Source: DATEDA01 sp963789885 (lineage in GTDB: Bacteria; Pseudomonadota; Gammaproteobacteria; Burkholderiales; SG8-39). Taken from it: a DNA stretch of 64,000 nt. The stretch's first letter is position 1. The number at the start of each line of letters is the position of its first letter. The translations under genes and the position numbers were made by a program. The DNA is taken from NCBI GenBank assembly GCA_963789885.1, contig CAWBNB010000005.1:124001-188000 (forward strand). The letters run 5' to 3'. The notes beneath the pieces were generated by a model. The model ran no database searches, had not been told where the DNA came from, and worked only from the letters and a program-made list of their open reading frames with translations. Of the stretch, positions 25,364 to 35,780 are shown in pieces.

Positions 25364-26473
25364 TTGAAAGTCAAAGCCGCCATCGCATTCGCCGCCGGCA
25401 AGCCGCTCGAAATAGAAATGGTCGACCTGGCGGGCCCGAAGGCGGGCGAGGTGCTGGTCGAGCTGAAGGCGACCGGGGTCTGCCACACCGACGAATTCAC
25501 CCGGTCGGGCGCCGACCCGGAGGGGCTCTTCCCGGCGATCCTCGGCCACGAGGGCGCGGGCATCGTCGTCGAGGTCGGCCCCGGGGTGACCACGCTGAAA
25601 GCCGGCGACCACGTGATCCCGCTCTACGTCCCGGAGTGCCGGCAATGTAAGGCCTGCCTCTCGCGCAAGACCAATCTGTGCACCGCGATCCGCGCGACGC
25701 AGGGAAAGGGCGTGATGCCAGACGGCACCAGCCGGTTCTCGCTCAAGGGGACACCGGTGCACCATTACATGGGCTGCTCGACGTTCGCGAACTACACCGT
25801 CCTGCCCGAGATCGCAGTCGCGAAAATCCGCAGCGACGCGCCCTTCGACAAGGTCTGCTACATCGGCTGCGGGGTGACCACCGGCATCGGCGCGGTGATC
25901 AACACCGCGAAAGTCGAACCGGGTGCGAACGTGGTCGTCTTCGGCCTCGGCGGCATCGGACTGAACGTCGTGCAGGGCGCGAAGCTCGCCGGCGCGGCGA
26001 TGATCGTCGGCGTGGACGTGAACCCGGCGCGCGAGCCGCTCGCACGCAAGTTCGGGCTCACGCACTTCGTCAACCCGAAGAGCGTTAAGGGCGACCTCGT
26101 CGGGCATCTCGTCGAGCTGACCGGCGGCGGCGCGGACTACTCGTTCGAGTGCGTCGGCAACGTCGACCTCATGCGCCAGGCGCTCGAGTGCTGCCACCGC
26201 GGCTGGGGCGTGTCGACCATCATCGGCGTCGCCGGCGCCGGCCAGGAGATCAGCACTCGCCCCTTCCAGCTCGTGACCGGGCGCGTATGGAAGGGCACCG
26301 CGTTCGGCGGTGCGCGCGGGCGCACCGACGTGCCGAAGATCGTCGACTGGTACATGGACCGACGCATCAACATCGACGACCTCATCACCCACACGATGCC
26401 GCTCGAGCGGATCAACGAGGCGTTCGACCTGATGCACGCCGGCACGTCGATCCGGTCGGTGGTGCTCTACTAG
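25364..26473 (+). CDS. frmA: Class III alcohol / S-(hydroxymethyl)glutathione dehydrogenase
   Basis: Zinc-dependent medium-chain dehydrogenase that oxidises the formaldehyde-glutathione adduct with NAD+. Length is 369 aa. The start is TTG 25364 with GGAGG 7 nt upstream. Catalytic-zinc ligands are in VCHTDEF, LGHEGAG and YIGCGVTTG; the structural zinc loop is CRQCKACLSRKTNLC. The nucleotide fold is GLGGIGLNVVQGAKLAGA with the NAD-specific Asp in IVGVDVN. The family segment TAFGGARGRTDVPKIVDWYM is present. No S-formylglutathione hydrolase follows; instead a fragment of another gene lies directly downstream. Three GFA-family proteins elsewhere in the window may also handle glutathione adducts. 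Confidence 0.95.
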   Translation: MKVKAAIAFAAGKPLEIEMVDLAGPKAGEVLVELKATGVCHTDEFTRSGADPEGLFPAILGHEGAGIVVEVGPGVTTLKAGDHVIPLYVPECRQCKACLSRKTNLCTAIRATQGKGVMPDGTSRFSLKGTPVHHYMGCSTFANYTVLPEIAVAKIRSDAPFDKVCYIGCGVTTGIGAVINTAKVEPGANVVVFGLGGIGLNVVQGAKLAGAAMIVGVDVNPAREPLARKFGLTHFVNPKSVKGDLVGHLVELTGGGADYSFECVGNVDLMRQALECCHRGWGVSTIIGVAGAGQEISTRPFQLVTGRVWKGTAFGGARGRTDVPKIVDWYMDRRINIDDLITHTMPLERINEAFDLMHAGTSIRSVVLY

Positions 26474-26530
26474 CTAGCGCCGTGATCGGCCGCGCCAGCC
26501 TCGCCGCCGCGGCCGCGCTCCTCTCGCCGC

Positions 26531-26672
26531 GTCAAGGTGGTGCGGGAGGAGCGGATGCTGCAGGGCGCCCTCGGGCGCATCCGTGACGTGCGGCAGGGAC
26601 CGGACGGATTCCGCTATCTCGCCGTCGATTCGTCGAGCGAGGGCGATCGTCCGGCTCGAGCCTGCGCGGTAG
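26531..26672 (+). pseudogene. 3' remnant of a PQQ-dependent sugar dehydrogenase
   Basis: Plus-strand translation reads VKVVREERMLQGALGRIRDV then RQGPDGFRYLAVD. After a one-base shift it reads IVRLEPAR and reaches a TAG at 26670-26672. The block RIRDVRQGPDGxxYLxxD...RLEP is the conserved C-terminus of YliI/Asd-type PQQ-dependent aldose sugar dehydrogenases. Nothing upstream encodes the rest: the frmA stop is 57 bp away. Only about the last 47 residues of a protein normally near 370-400 aa remain. Confidence 0.7.
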
Positions 26673-26755
26673 TGCTCAAAAGTTGAGCAGGAACGGTTGC
26701 ATTCGGACCGCATCGCGCAGCACACTTCGGGCTTCACTGCTCATGGAGGCGGACC

Positions 26756-27289
26756 ATGAGTGTAAGCATCCCGGCGGTATCCAAGTTGCAGGTCGTGCGG
26801 GCCGACATCACCGGGCTCGCCGTCGACGCGATCGTCAACGCCGCGAACTCGACGCTGCTCGGCGGCGGCGGGGTCGACGGCGCGATCCATCGCGCGGCCG
26901 GCCCCGAGCTGCTCGCCGAGTGCCGCAAGCTCGGCGGCTGCAAGACCGGCGATGCGAAGGTCACCCGCGGCTACAACCTGCCGGCGCGTCACGTCATCCA
27001 TGCCGTCGGCCCGGTCTGGCGCGGCGGCACCCAGAACGAGCCCGGACTCCTCGCGTCGTGCTATCGCCGCAGCCTCGAGCTCGCGCTCGAGCTCCGCTGC
27101 CGGAGCATCGCCTTCCCGGCGATCAGCTGCGGCATCTACGGCTACCCGATGGCCGCCGGCGCGAAGATCGCGGTGCGCGAGACGAGCGCGTTCCTGGCGC
27201 AGCACGCGTCGATCGACCGCGCCGTCTTCGCGCTCTTCGACGACGCGGCGCTCAAGATCTACGAAGCCGAGGTCGCGCGCGTCGAGTGA
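26756..27289 (+). CDS. Macrodomain protein, O-acetyl-ADP-ribose deacetylase type
   Basis: A 177-residue stand-alone macrodomain of the MacroD/YmdB type. The ADP-ribose site is clear: ADITGLAVDAIVNAANSTLL, GGGGVDGAIHRAAGP, and the second loop FPAISCGIYGYP. The Asn and Asp in VNAAN and GGVDGAI needed for catalysis are present. Such enzymes remove ADP-ribose or acetyl groups from ADP-ribosylated substrates in the cytoplasm. GGAGG lies 7 nt before the ATG. It stands alone between a gene remnant and a VanZ gene, with no sirtuin or ADP-ribosyltransferase nearby to name its substrate. Confidence 0.93.
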   Translation: MSVSIPAVSKLQVVRADITGLAVDAIVNAANSTLLGGGGVDGAIHRAAGPELLAECRKLGGCKTGDAKVTRGYNLPARHVIHAVGPVWRGGTQNEPGLLASCYRRSLELALELRCRSIAFPAISCGIYGYPMAAGAKIAVRETSAFLAQHASIDRAVFALFDDAALKIYEAEVARVE

Positions 27290-27335
27290 CGGCACGGCGG
27301 GGGCTGTCGCTCCCGCGCCAGTACAATCCCCGGCG

Positions 27336-28406
27336 ATGGAGCCGCGTCCGTCGCGCTTCGCGCGCTATTCCCTCGCGGTCTACGGCGTCCTCGTCGTCTA
27401 CGGGAGCCTCTACCCGTTTTCCGGCTGGCGCGACCAGGGGCTCTCGCCGCTCGAGTTCCTCACCGCGCCGCTCCCGCGCTTCGTCACCGCCTTCGACCTC
27501 GCGGCGAACGTCGTCGCCTACTTTCCGCTCGGCCTGCTCGCGGTGCTCGCGCTGGCGCCGCGCGTCCGCGGCAAGGCCGCCGTCGCCGTCGCCGTTGCGC
27601 TCGCCGGGACCCTGAGCCTCGTCCTCGAGGGGCTCCAGAACTACCTGCCCGACCGCATCCCCTCCAACCTCGATGTCGCCACGAACGTCCTCGGCGGGCT
27701 GCTCGGCGCGATCGCGGGTGTCGCGGTCTGGGGCGCGGTGGTCGCCCGCGGCGGCGCGCACGCCCTGCGCGATCGCCTCTTCCGCACCGGCGCCGGCACC
27801 GACGCCGGACTCGTGCTGGTCGCGCTCTGGCTCTTCACCCAGCTCAATCCCGAGACGCTCGCTTTCGGCAACGGCGACCTGCGCGGCTTCTTCGGCGCGG
27901 CGGAGGCCGAGCTGTACGCCCCCGAGACCTTCGTGCGGATCGAGGCCGCGGTCGCCGGGCTGAACGCGGTCGCCGTCGCGCTGCTCGTCGCGGTCCTCAC
28001 CAACGCCGGGCGGCCGGTGCGGCTGCTCGCGCTCGCGGTGATCGCGCTGGCGGTCATGGCGCGCGCGGGCGCGTTCGCCGTGCTGTTCTCGCCCGGCGAC
28101 GCGCTCGTCTGGCTCACCCCGGGTGCGGGCGGTGGCCTCGTGATCGGGATCGCGGCGGCGGCGCTCCTCGTCGGGCTGCCGCGGCGCTGGGCGATCGCGG
28201 CCGCGGGGCTCGCGCTGATGACCGCGACGGCGCTGGTGAACCTCGCGCCCGAGAATCCCTACCTCGCACACTCGCTCGCGAGCTGGCCGCAGGGGCACTT
28301 CCTGAACTTCAACGGCCTGACGCGGCTCGTCTCCGCGCTCTGGCCGTTCGCGGCGCTCGCTTACCTGCTCGCCGGCGCGACGCGCGAGCGCGCGGCGAAC
28401 GAATAG
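27336..28406 (+). CDS. VanZ-like family membrane protein
   Basis: A 356-residue polytopic protein with about ten hydrophobic helices. The VanZ-like core is in the first 135 residues: YSLAVYGVLVVYGSLYPFSG, NVVAYFPLGLLAVLALAPR, and SLVLEGLQNYLPDRIPSNLD followed by ATNVLGGLLGA. These carry the conserved Asn/Pro and the Glu-x-x-Gln of the family. The C-terminal half adds further helices not found in the short VanZ proteins. The function of long VanZ homologues is unknown; the founding member affects teicoplanin resistance. The 3' end overlaps the convergent nitroreductase gene by 46 bp. A -10-like TACAAT lies just upstream. Confidence 0.85.
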   Translation: MEPRPSRFARYSLAVYGVLVVYGSLYPFSGWRDQGLSPLEFLTAPLPRFVTAFDLAANVVAYFPLGLLAVLALAPRVRGKAAVAVAVALAGTLSLVLEGLQNYLPDRIPSNLDVATNVLGGLLGAIAGVAVWGAVVARGGAHALRDRLFRTGAGTDAGLVLVALWLFTQLNPETLAFGNGDLRGFFGAAEAELYAPETFVRIEAAVAGLNAVAVALLVAVLTNAGRPVRLLALAVIALAVMARAGAFAVLFSPGDALVWLTPGAGGGLVIGIAAAALLVGLPRRWAIAAAGLALMTATALVNLAPENPYLAHSLASWPQGHFLNFNGLTRLVSALWPFAALAYLLAGATRERAANE

Positions 28407-29986
28407 GGCGGCAACGTCTCGAGCCGCGCATCGTCCACTGCGCCGCCGGCGGTGAAGTGGTAGAGGCTCTGCCATGGCGGCGGGCTCGCGCCGCCAACCG
28501 GCAGGCCGAGGAGGCGATGCATCGGGTCGTCGAAGAAGCAGCCGATCCCGGTCGCGCGGATACCGGCCGCCTCGGCCTCGAGGTAGAGCACCTGGCCGAC
28601 CATCCCGCACTCCCAGTACAGCTCGCGGTAGCGCCAGGGCTCGCGCTCCACCGGCGCGAAGTCGGCCAGCATCCCGAGCGCGAAACACGCGTCCGCGGCG
28701 ATGTCCTGGTGGCAGGAGACGGTGCGCGCGGCGTCGCGGAGATCGTGCTCGACCAGGAGGAAGAGGTCCAGCGCGTTCGGCCCGCACTTCCGCCACAGCC
28801 AGTCGGGACGCGTCGCACGCCGCAGCCGTTCGGCTGCCTCGGGTGCGCGGACGAACACGTACAGCCCCGGCGCGAGCCCCGTGACCCGGTGCACGAAGAG
28901 CGCGAGGTGCACGCGCGGGGCGTGCGGCCATGCATCCCACGGCGGGACACCCGCGCGTGGCACGAGCGGGTCGAGCATCGCGTAGAACGCTTCGGCGTCG
29001 ATCGCCGTCACGCCGTCGAAGTCCACCGCGCTCCGCCGCCGGCGGATGATGGTCGCGGCGGTCAGGTCGAGCGCGGGTGCGCGCGGGAGGGGCGCGCCGC
29101 GCGGCGCAAAGCGCGGGGCGAGGGGCGTGCGCGGCCGGAGCGTCGCGGCGTGGACGCTATCGATCTCGCGCCATTCGACGTGTGCCCGGCTGAGGACGTT
29201 CGCGGCGCCGGACCACGCCGCGCCCGCGACCGCCCTGGCGAGCGCGTCCGCGGTCGGCGGGCCGCCCGTGCCCACCCACACGAGGCAGTCGGGCGCCTCG
29301 CGCTCGGCGCCGGCGAAATCCGCGTCGCGGTCGAGCCCGAGGAGCCGCGCGACGTCGGCGTCGCCCGGCTCGGCGAGATAGCGCGTGCGCCAGCCGAGCG
29401 CCGCCGCAGCGTAAGCCACCGCCGCGATCGCATGCCCGCAATCGTGGGCGCAGTAGCGGAACGCGCGCGCGCCGTACTTCCACGCCTCGCGCCAGTAGAT
29501 CGAGCTCAGGCCGACCACCACGCCCGCGGCGAAGTGCGGCGCCACCGCGAGCCGCGCGCGCCGCTCGAGCGCGTGGTCGCGGCTCACGTAGTGATGGACG
29601 CCGGCGTCGAGCCCCGGCATCGCGTCGCACACCACGTAGCCTTCGGTCGGATGCAGGTTGCCGCTCGAGGGATTGCAGCGGAGCGCCCACGACGCGCCGC
29701 GGTGAGATTTCCACGCCGACAGCCCGAGCGAAAGCTCGAGGAGCGCGGCGATCGCGTCGCGATCGAGCGGTGCGGCCGGCGGTAACCGCCCGGCCCTGAG
29801 ATCGTTGAACCGCGCCGCGAGACCGCCCGCGACGAGCGGGAGCTCGACGCGCTCGCCGCCCGCGTAGATGCGGAACGGGTCGGGCTGCGTCGCCCAGTCG
29901 AGGTAGCCGGGACCGGGAGCGTAGCGCTCGGGTCGATGCTTGCTGAGCTCGTGGTAGTCGAGGACGGCGCGGGTCATGTGCTCCAT
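28361..29986 (-). CDS. SagB/ThcOx-type double nitroreductase
   Basis: A 541-residue flavoprotein built from two nitroreductase-like halves, as in stand-alone SagB-family oxidoreductases. The N-terminal half has YHELSKHRPERYAPGPGYLD, SAWKSHRGASWALRCNPSSG and NLHPTEGYVV, the FMN-binding segment of the family. The C-terminal half has IIRRRRSAVDFDG, then VSCHQDIAADACFALGMLAD and GIRATGIGCFFDDP. ATG 29986 is used; a second Met at 29977 is equally possible. No ribosomal azoline precursor, YcaO or SagC-like gene is nearby, so this is probably not a peptide-modifying dehydrogenase. The open frame continues far upstream without family similarity and was trimmed. Confidence 0.85.
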   Translation of the reverse strand: MEHMTRAVLDYHELSKHRPERYAPGPGYLDWATQPDPFRIYAGGERVELPLVAGGLAARFNDLRAGRLPPAAPLDRDAIAALLELSLGLSAWKSHRGASWALRCNPSSGNLHPTEGYVVCDAMPGLDAGVHHYVSRDHALERRARLAVAPHFAAGVVVGLSSIYWREAWKYGARAFRYCAHDCGHAIAAVAYAAAALGWRTRYLAEPGDADVARLLGLDRDADFAGAEREAPDCLVWVGTGGPPTADALARAVAGAAWSGAANVLSRAHVEWREIDSVHAATLRPRTPLAPRFAPRGAPLPRAPALDLTAATIIRRRRSAVDFDGVTAIDAEAFYAMLDPLVPRAGVPPWDAWPHAPRVHLALFVHRVTGLAPGLYVFVRAPEAAERLRRATRPDWLWRKCGPNALDLFLLVEHDLRDAARTVSCHQDIAADACFALGMLADFAPVEREPWRYRELYWECGMVGQVLYLEAEAAGIRATGIGCFFDDPMHRLLGLPVGGASPPPWQSLYHFTAGGAVDDARLETLPPYSFAARSRVAPASR

Positions 29987-30121
29987 GCGCGCGGGGCGGT
30001 CGGCCGCGGACTTACGGTACCCTTGGACCCCGCGCCGGTATCTTCTTCGATCGCGTACCGCCTTGGAAGTCCGTCTCCCGCAGCTCCCCGCCGTGCCCGC
30101 CGCCGCAGTCGCGACGCCGCG

Positions 30122-33100
30122 ATGCGCCGGTGGGTGATCGCCGGCGCGGCGCTCGTCGCCGCGCCGGTCGCGGTCCTGGTGGCAGTCGCGGCCTTCGGCG
30201 TGCCGGTCAGCGCGGCACCGTGGCGCGACCGGATCGGCGCGGTCGCGAGCGAAGCGCTCGGGCGCCAGGTCACGCTGGAGGGCCCGCTCGAGCTCGTGCT
30301 CGGCTTGCGCACCCGCCTCAGCATCGGCGGCGTCCGCATCGCCAATCCGCCCGGTTTCGCGACGCCGGCGTTCGCCGAGCTCGGCGCGGCGCACGCCGAG
30401 GTCGACCTCTGGCCGGTGCTGCGCGGCCGGCTGCGCATCCGCACGCTCGACGCCGCGAACGTGAAGGTGTGGCTCGAGCGCGCCGCGGACGGGCGGCGGA
30501 ACTGGGTCTTCGAGGCGCTCTCGCACGCGGCGGAGGACGAGGAAGGCTCGGGCGTCGCGGTGCGGATCGGCCGGATGAGCCTGCGGAGCCTCGCGGTCGA
30601 GTACCACGCCGGCGGGCGCACCCGCTACTTCGACCTCGACGCGCTCGACGCCGAAGGCGCATGGTCGCGGCCGATCAAGGCGACCGTGCGCGGCCGCGTG
30701 GAAAAGCAGTTTCCGTACGCCCTGACGCTCGACGGCGGCCCGGGGCGCCTCTTCTACCGGGGCGACGAGCCCTGGCCGTTCACGCTCGACCTCGAGTTCG
30801 CCGGTACGCGGCTGCACGCGAGCGGTACGATGAACACGCGCGTCGGCGAGACCGAGCTTTTCTTCGGCCTTGGCACGGAAAACCTCGCGCAGATCGAGCG
30901 GCTCGCCCAGACGCGGCTCCCGAAGGTCGGCATGACGAGCCTCGCGGCGCGGATGACGGCGCGCGCCGACACGGTGACGCTGGCTGGAATCCGCGGCGTG
31001 ATGGGCGACAGCGGGCTCGCCGGCCATCTCGAAGTCGCGCACGGCGGCGAGCGGCCACGCGTGACCGGCGAGCTGGAGCTGTCGACGCTCGATCTGCGCC
31101 CGTTCCTCGCCGGCGATAGCGGCAAGCAGCCCGGCGCGAAGCCGGCCGGCGAGGCGGCGTTGGAGCGGGAGCCGCTCGACCTCGGCGGCCTCGCTCTGGT
31201 GGACGCCGACGTGCGTCTCAGCGTCACCCGTTGGCTCGGGCTTCCCGGCGACGTGCGCGACGCGGAGCTCGACGTGCAGCTCGAAGACGGCCGTCTCAGC
31301 GCGCCGCTGCTGGCGACCGTTGCCGGCGTACCGGTGACCGGGCGAGTGGATCTCGACGGCGCGGCGCCGGTGCCGGCGGTGGCACTCGAGCTGAGCGCGC
31401 AGCGCTCGCCGCTCGGCCGGCTCGCGGAGCTATTCACCGGCCTCCCGGGCATCGACGGTACGCTGGGGCGTTTCGAGCTCAAGCTCGACGGCAGCGGCGC
31501 AACGCTCGGGGCGCTCGCGCGCGACCTCGAGCTGAAGCTCGCGGTCGCAGGGGCGAAGCTGAGCTACGGCAACGTGGCGGGCGGGCGGCCGGTCGAGCTC
31601 GCGCTCGACGCACTCGACGTCTCGATCGCGCGCGGCAAGCAGCTCCGCGGTACCGGGCGCGGGGCGCTCGCCGGCGAGCGAGTGACCGCGGAGCTGCGCG
31701 GCGGCGACGTCCCGGGAATGCTCCGGACCGCGAGCTCGCCGATCGATCTCCAGGTCCGCAGCGCGGGCGCAACGCTCGCGCTTGCGGGCGTCCTCGCCCG
31801 TCCGGAAGCGACGCGCGGCACGGACCTGACGTTCCGCCTCGACGGCCGTCGCGCCGGCGACCTCGCGCGCTGGCTCGGCACCGCGCCGGGCGCGAACGCG
31901 CCGGTCGCGGTCCAGGGCCACGCGCGCGTCGAGAGCGACGAATGGCATCTCGAAGACCTGCAGCTCAAGCTCGGACGGAGCGAGATCGTGGTCGACGCGC
32001 ACCGCACCGGCATCGGCGCCGGCAAGCAGTCGATCATCGCCGCCGCAGTCCGGAGTCCGCTCGTCGACGTGCCGGAGCTGGAGAGCCTGTTCCCCGCCGC
32101 GCCGCCGACGAACGACCACGGGCACGATCGAGGTACCGATCCTCCCGCACGGCATCGACCTCGCGAGCGCGGACATCGGCGTCGGCCTCGAGCGGGTCGT
32201 GTTTGCGCGCGGCGAGCTCACGAACGCGGGCGTGGCGCTGCGCCTGCGCGGCGGCCGGATGGTGCCTTCGACTTTCAGCGCGTTCTTTGCCGGCGTGCCC
32301 GTCGCCGGCACGGTCGCGCTCGATCTGCGGAGCGGCGTGCCCGAGCTCGCGCTGGCGATGGGCGCGGAGAACGTCGACCTTGGCGCGATGCTCCGGACCA
32401 TGCGCCTCGCCGACGATCTCGATGCGCGGGTGGAAGCGCTGCGGGTACAGGTGCTCGGCCGCGGCAGCACGCTGACCGAGCTGCTCGCGGGTTCGTCGAT
32501 CGAGGCGCGCCTCGAAGGCGGCACGTGGCGGATTCGCGGCCCCGCCGGCCGCCGCGTGCTCGCCGACATCCGCCTGAAGGAAGCGTATGCGAGCGCACCG
32601 GCCGGCAGCCCGCTCACCGTCCGCGTCGACGGCACGCTCGGCGACGCGCCGATCGCGATCCGCGTGACGAGCGGCACGCTCGCCGACTTCGGGCCGGCCG
32701 CGAAGTTCGCGCCGTTCTCGGCGACCGCCGAGACGGCCGGGGCGCGGCTCGCCCTCGACGGCCGCGTCGCGCTGCCGGTGACCCAGACCACCGCCGCCCT
32801 GAAGTTCGTGCTCTCGGGCGATCGGCTCGACACCCTCAACGGCCTCGCCGGAACCCGCTTGCCGCCGTGGGGCCCGTGGTCGGTCTCGGGACCGGTCGAA
32901 GTCACTCCGACGGCCTATCGCGTCCCGGACCTCGACGTCCGGGTCGGCGCGAGCCGGCTCGCGGGCAGCGGCCGGATCGACCTCGCGCAGGAGCGCGCGC
33001 GGCTCGAGATGAAGGTGTCCGCACCGAGCGTGCAGCTCGACGACTTCAAGCTCGACGGCTGGTCGCCGGTGGAGGACAAGGGCGCCGCGCCCACCGGCGT

Positions 33101-34002
33101 GGAGGCGCTCCGCGGCCAGGCGAAGGACGCCGCGGCACAGGCGCAGGCGCTCGCGAGCGCGGACGTGCTGGCGCGCTTCGACGCGGATCTCGACGTGGAG
33201 GTCGCGGAGGTGCTGCTCGGGCAAGGACCGGATGGGCGACGGGCACCTGCGCGCGCAGGTCACGGAGGGGCGGCTCTTCATCGGGCCGGCGGAGGTGAAC
33301 ATCCCGGGCGGAACCGTGCGGCTGTCGCTGCTCTACGAGCCGTCGGCGGCCGGCGTGCGCGTGCGCACCGGCGCGTACGTCGAGAACTTCGACTACGGCA
33401 TCCTCGCGCGGCGGATCCGGCCGGGCACCGAGGCCGAGGGACGGTTCAGCATGAACCTCGAGCTCGGCAGCCGCGCGCCGGCGCTCGCGAAGGTGATGGA
33501 GCACGCGAACGGCCGCATCGACATCGCGGTGTGGCCGAAGCGCCTGAGCTCGGGCACGTTCGATCTCTGGGCGGTGAACGTCTTCCACGCGCTGCTGCCG
33601 CAGGTCGATCCGTCGAACGAGCCGGTCGTCAACTGCGTGGTGGCGCGCTTCAATCTCCGCGACGGCAAGCTGAGCGACGACGCGATCCTGCTCGACACGA
33701 GCCGCATGCGCGTCAGCGGCAAGGGCGGCGCGGACTTCCGCGACGAGACGCTCGCGTTCCGGCTGCAGCCGCAGGCGAAGAGCGCGCAGCTCTTCAGCCT
33801 CGCGACGCCGGTCGACGTCACCGGCACGTTCACCGATTTCCACGTCGGCCCGAGCGTCGGCGACGTGCTGCTCACCCTCGGACGCTTCTTCGGCTCGCTG
33901 GTGGTGGTGCCGTTCGAGTGGCTGACCGAGGGCCCGATCCCGCGCGACGGCGCCGACGTGTGCACCGACCCGCTGCGGCCGAAGCGGGAGCGGCGGCGGT
34001 GA
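30122..34002 (+). pseudogene. AsmA family envelope protein, two frameshifts
   Basis: About 1,293 residues if frames are joined. It has an N-terminal signal-anchor (RRWVIAGAALVAAPVAVLV), then an AsmA N-terminal domain (LGRQVTLEGPLELVLGLRTR, LSIGGVRIANPPGF), long repetitive beta-strand-rich sequence, and an AsmA C-terminal region (YGILARRIRPGTEAEGRFSM, FDLWAVNVFHALLP). Frame changes lie near 32115 and 33222; each is repaired by removing one base, and similarity continues at once. AsmA-like proteins are thought to form periplasmic bridges for phospholipid transport to the outer membrane. It is 24 bp from tamA, so all three genes probably form one operon. Confidence 0.82.
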
Positions 34003-34026
34003 GGCGCGGGCAGTGAGGCAGCCGCG

Positions 34027-35778
34027 GTGAGCGTGGTCCGCTGGCTGCTAGCGGTCGGGTTGGCGGTGGTCGCGGGATGCGTGCGTGCCGCGGACGCCGA
34101 GCCGCCCCCCGCGTTCCGCGTCGAGATCGCCGCGCCATCGCCGCTCGACGACGCGCTGCGCGACAACCTCGACATCATGCGCTGGCAGCGCTACGACGCG
34201 CTGACCGACGATCTGCTCGAGCTGCTCCGCGACGAAGCCCGGACGCAGGCACGCGACATCGCCGGGACGCAGGGGTTCTTCTCGCCGCGGATCGAGGTCC
34301 GCGCCGAGCGCACTGCCGAAGGCCGCGTGGTCCACATCGCCGTGACGCCGGGCGAGCCGACGCGCGTGCGCACGGTGCGCCTGGAATTCACCGGGGCGGT
34401 CCTCGTCGAACCGGACGGCGCATCGCGCATCGCGGCGGTGCGCGAAGCGTGGCCGCTCCGCGTCGGCGACGTGTTCACGCAGTCGGGGTGGGAGATCGCC
34501 AAGGGCACGGGGATCAGCGTGCTCGGCGCGGAGCGCTATGCCATCGCCGGGATCGCGGAGAGCCGCGCCACGATCGACCCTGCCACCCACGCGGCCGACC
34601 TCGAGGTGACGTTCGCGAGCGGGCCCCCGCTCGTGTTCGGCGAGGTCCATATCACCGGACTCCTGAAGTATGCCGAGGCCGATGTTCGGAACCTGAGCCC
34701 GATCCATCCCGGCGACCCGTACAGTCGCGAGAAGCTCGAGGTCTATCAGCGCCGGCTGACGGCGACGAACTACTTCACCAGCGTGCAGGTGGCGATCGAC
34801 GCCGACCCGGCGACTCCGGGCGCGCTGCCGGTGCGGGTGTCGCTGATCGAGGCGCCGAAGCGGAAGGTCGACGTCGGGATCGGCTACAGCACGGATACCC
34901 AGTTCCGGTTCCAGGTCGATTACCGCGACGTCGACTTCCTCGGCCTGGACCACCGGCTCACCTCCACGCTGCGCATCGAATCGAAGGTGCAAGGCCTCGG
35001 CGCGAACATCGAGTCGCCACCCGATGGGAGCGGTTGGTTCAACGTCTACAGCGGCAGCGTCCAGGCGACGCAGATCCAGGGCCTCGACACCCAGTCGGTG
35101 ACGGCGGCGTTCACGCGCAAGTTCATCGACGAGCGCAACCAGCCGGCGTGGGGGCTCAGCTACATCCTCGAGCGCCAGGAACCCTCCGGGGTTCCGGCCG
35201 AAAACACCTACGCGCTGCTCGGCCACCTCTGGTATACGTGGCGGCGCACCGACAACCTGCTGTCGCCGCGCAGCGGTTTTAACGCCGCGGTCCAGCTCTC
35301 CGCCGCGCCGCCCGGCGTGTCGAGCCGGGCGTTCGGACGCGCGGTCGGCAAGCTCGCGTGGTTCGTCCCGCTCGCGCGCAAGGTCGACGGCATCGTGCGC
35401 GCGGAGGTCGGCAACGTGTTCGCCAACACGTCGAGCGGCATCCCACAGGCGGCACTGTTCCGCACCGGCGGCGATACGACGGTCCGCGGCTACGCGTTCG
35501 AAAGCCTCGGCGTCAAGAGCGGCGACGCGATCGTCGGCGGCCGCTTCTACGGGCTCGCGAGCGCGGAAGCGGTGTACTGGGCCTGGGAGAACGTCGGCCT
35601 GGCGGCCTTCGTCGATGCCGGCAACGCGGTCGAGGAGGTCGGCGACTTCCGCTTCAAGCTCGGCTACGGGCTCGGCGGGCGCGCCCGCACGCCGGCCGGA
35701 TCGTTACGGCTCGACGTCGCGTACGGCCAGGACACGAAGGAGTTCAGAATCCACTTCTCGTTCGGACTGACATTCTGA
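34027..35778 (+). CDS. tamA: Outer-membrane translocation/assembly protein TamA
   Basis: A 583-residue BamA-superfamily protein from GTG 34027 with signal peptide VVRWLLAVGLAVVAGCVRA. The Cys in this segment could allow lipidation, which is unusual. Three POTRA-like domains follow (about 28-270; the third includes VFGEVHITGLLKYAEADVRN). The C-terminal beta-barrel contains the surface-antigen motif TTVRGYAFESLG with the essential RGY loop, and ends in the barrel signature FRIHFSFGLTF with a terminal Phe. TamA works with TamB in outer-membrane protein or lipid export. It precedes tamB by 2 bp. Confidence 0.93.
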   Translation: MSVVRWLLAVGLAVVAGCVRAADAEPPPAFRVEIAAPSPLDDALRDNLDIMRWQRYDALTDDLLELLRDEARTQARDIAGTQGFFSPRIEVRAERTAEGRVVHIAVTPGEPTRVRTVRLEFTGAVLVEPDGASRIAAVREAWPLRVGDVFTQSGWEIAKGTGISVLGAERYAIAGIAESRATIDPATHAADLEVTFASGPPLVFGEVHITGLLKYAEADVRNLSPIHPGDPYSREKLEVYQRRLTATNYFTSVQVAIDADPATPGALPVRVSLIEAPKRKVDVGIGYSTDTQFRFQVDYRDVDFLGLDHRLTSTLRIESKVQGLGANIESPPDGSGWFNVYSGSVQATQIQGLDTQSVTAAFTRKFIDERNQPAWGLSYILERQEPSGVPAENTYALLGHLWYTWRRTDNLLSPRSGFNAAVQLSAAPPGVSSRAFGRAVGKLAWFVPLARKVDGIVRAEVGNVFANTSSGIPQAALFRTGGDTTVRGYAFESLGVKSGDAIVGGRFYGLASAEAVYWAWENVGLAAFVDAGNAVEEVGDFRFKLGYGLGGRARTPAGSLRLDVAYGQDTKEFRIHFSFGLTF

Positions 35779-35780
35779 CG

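Noticed and set aside
28361..31042. 893-codon extended frame for the double nitroreductase
   Set aside because: Residues upstream of the Met at 29986 have shadow-like composition and overlap the AsmA gene on the other strand.
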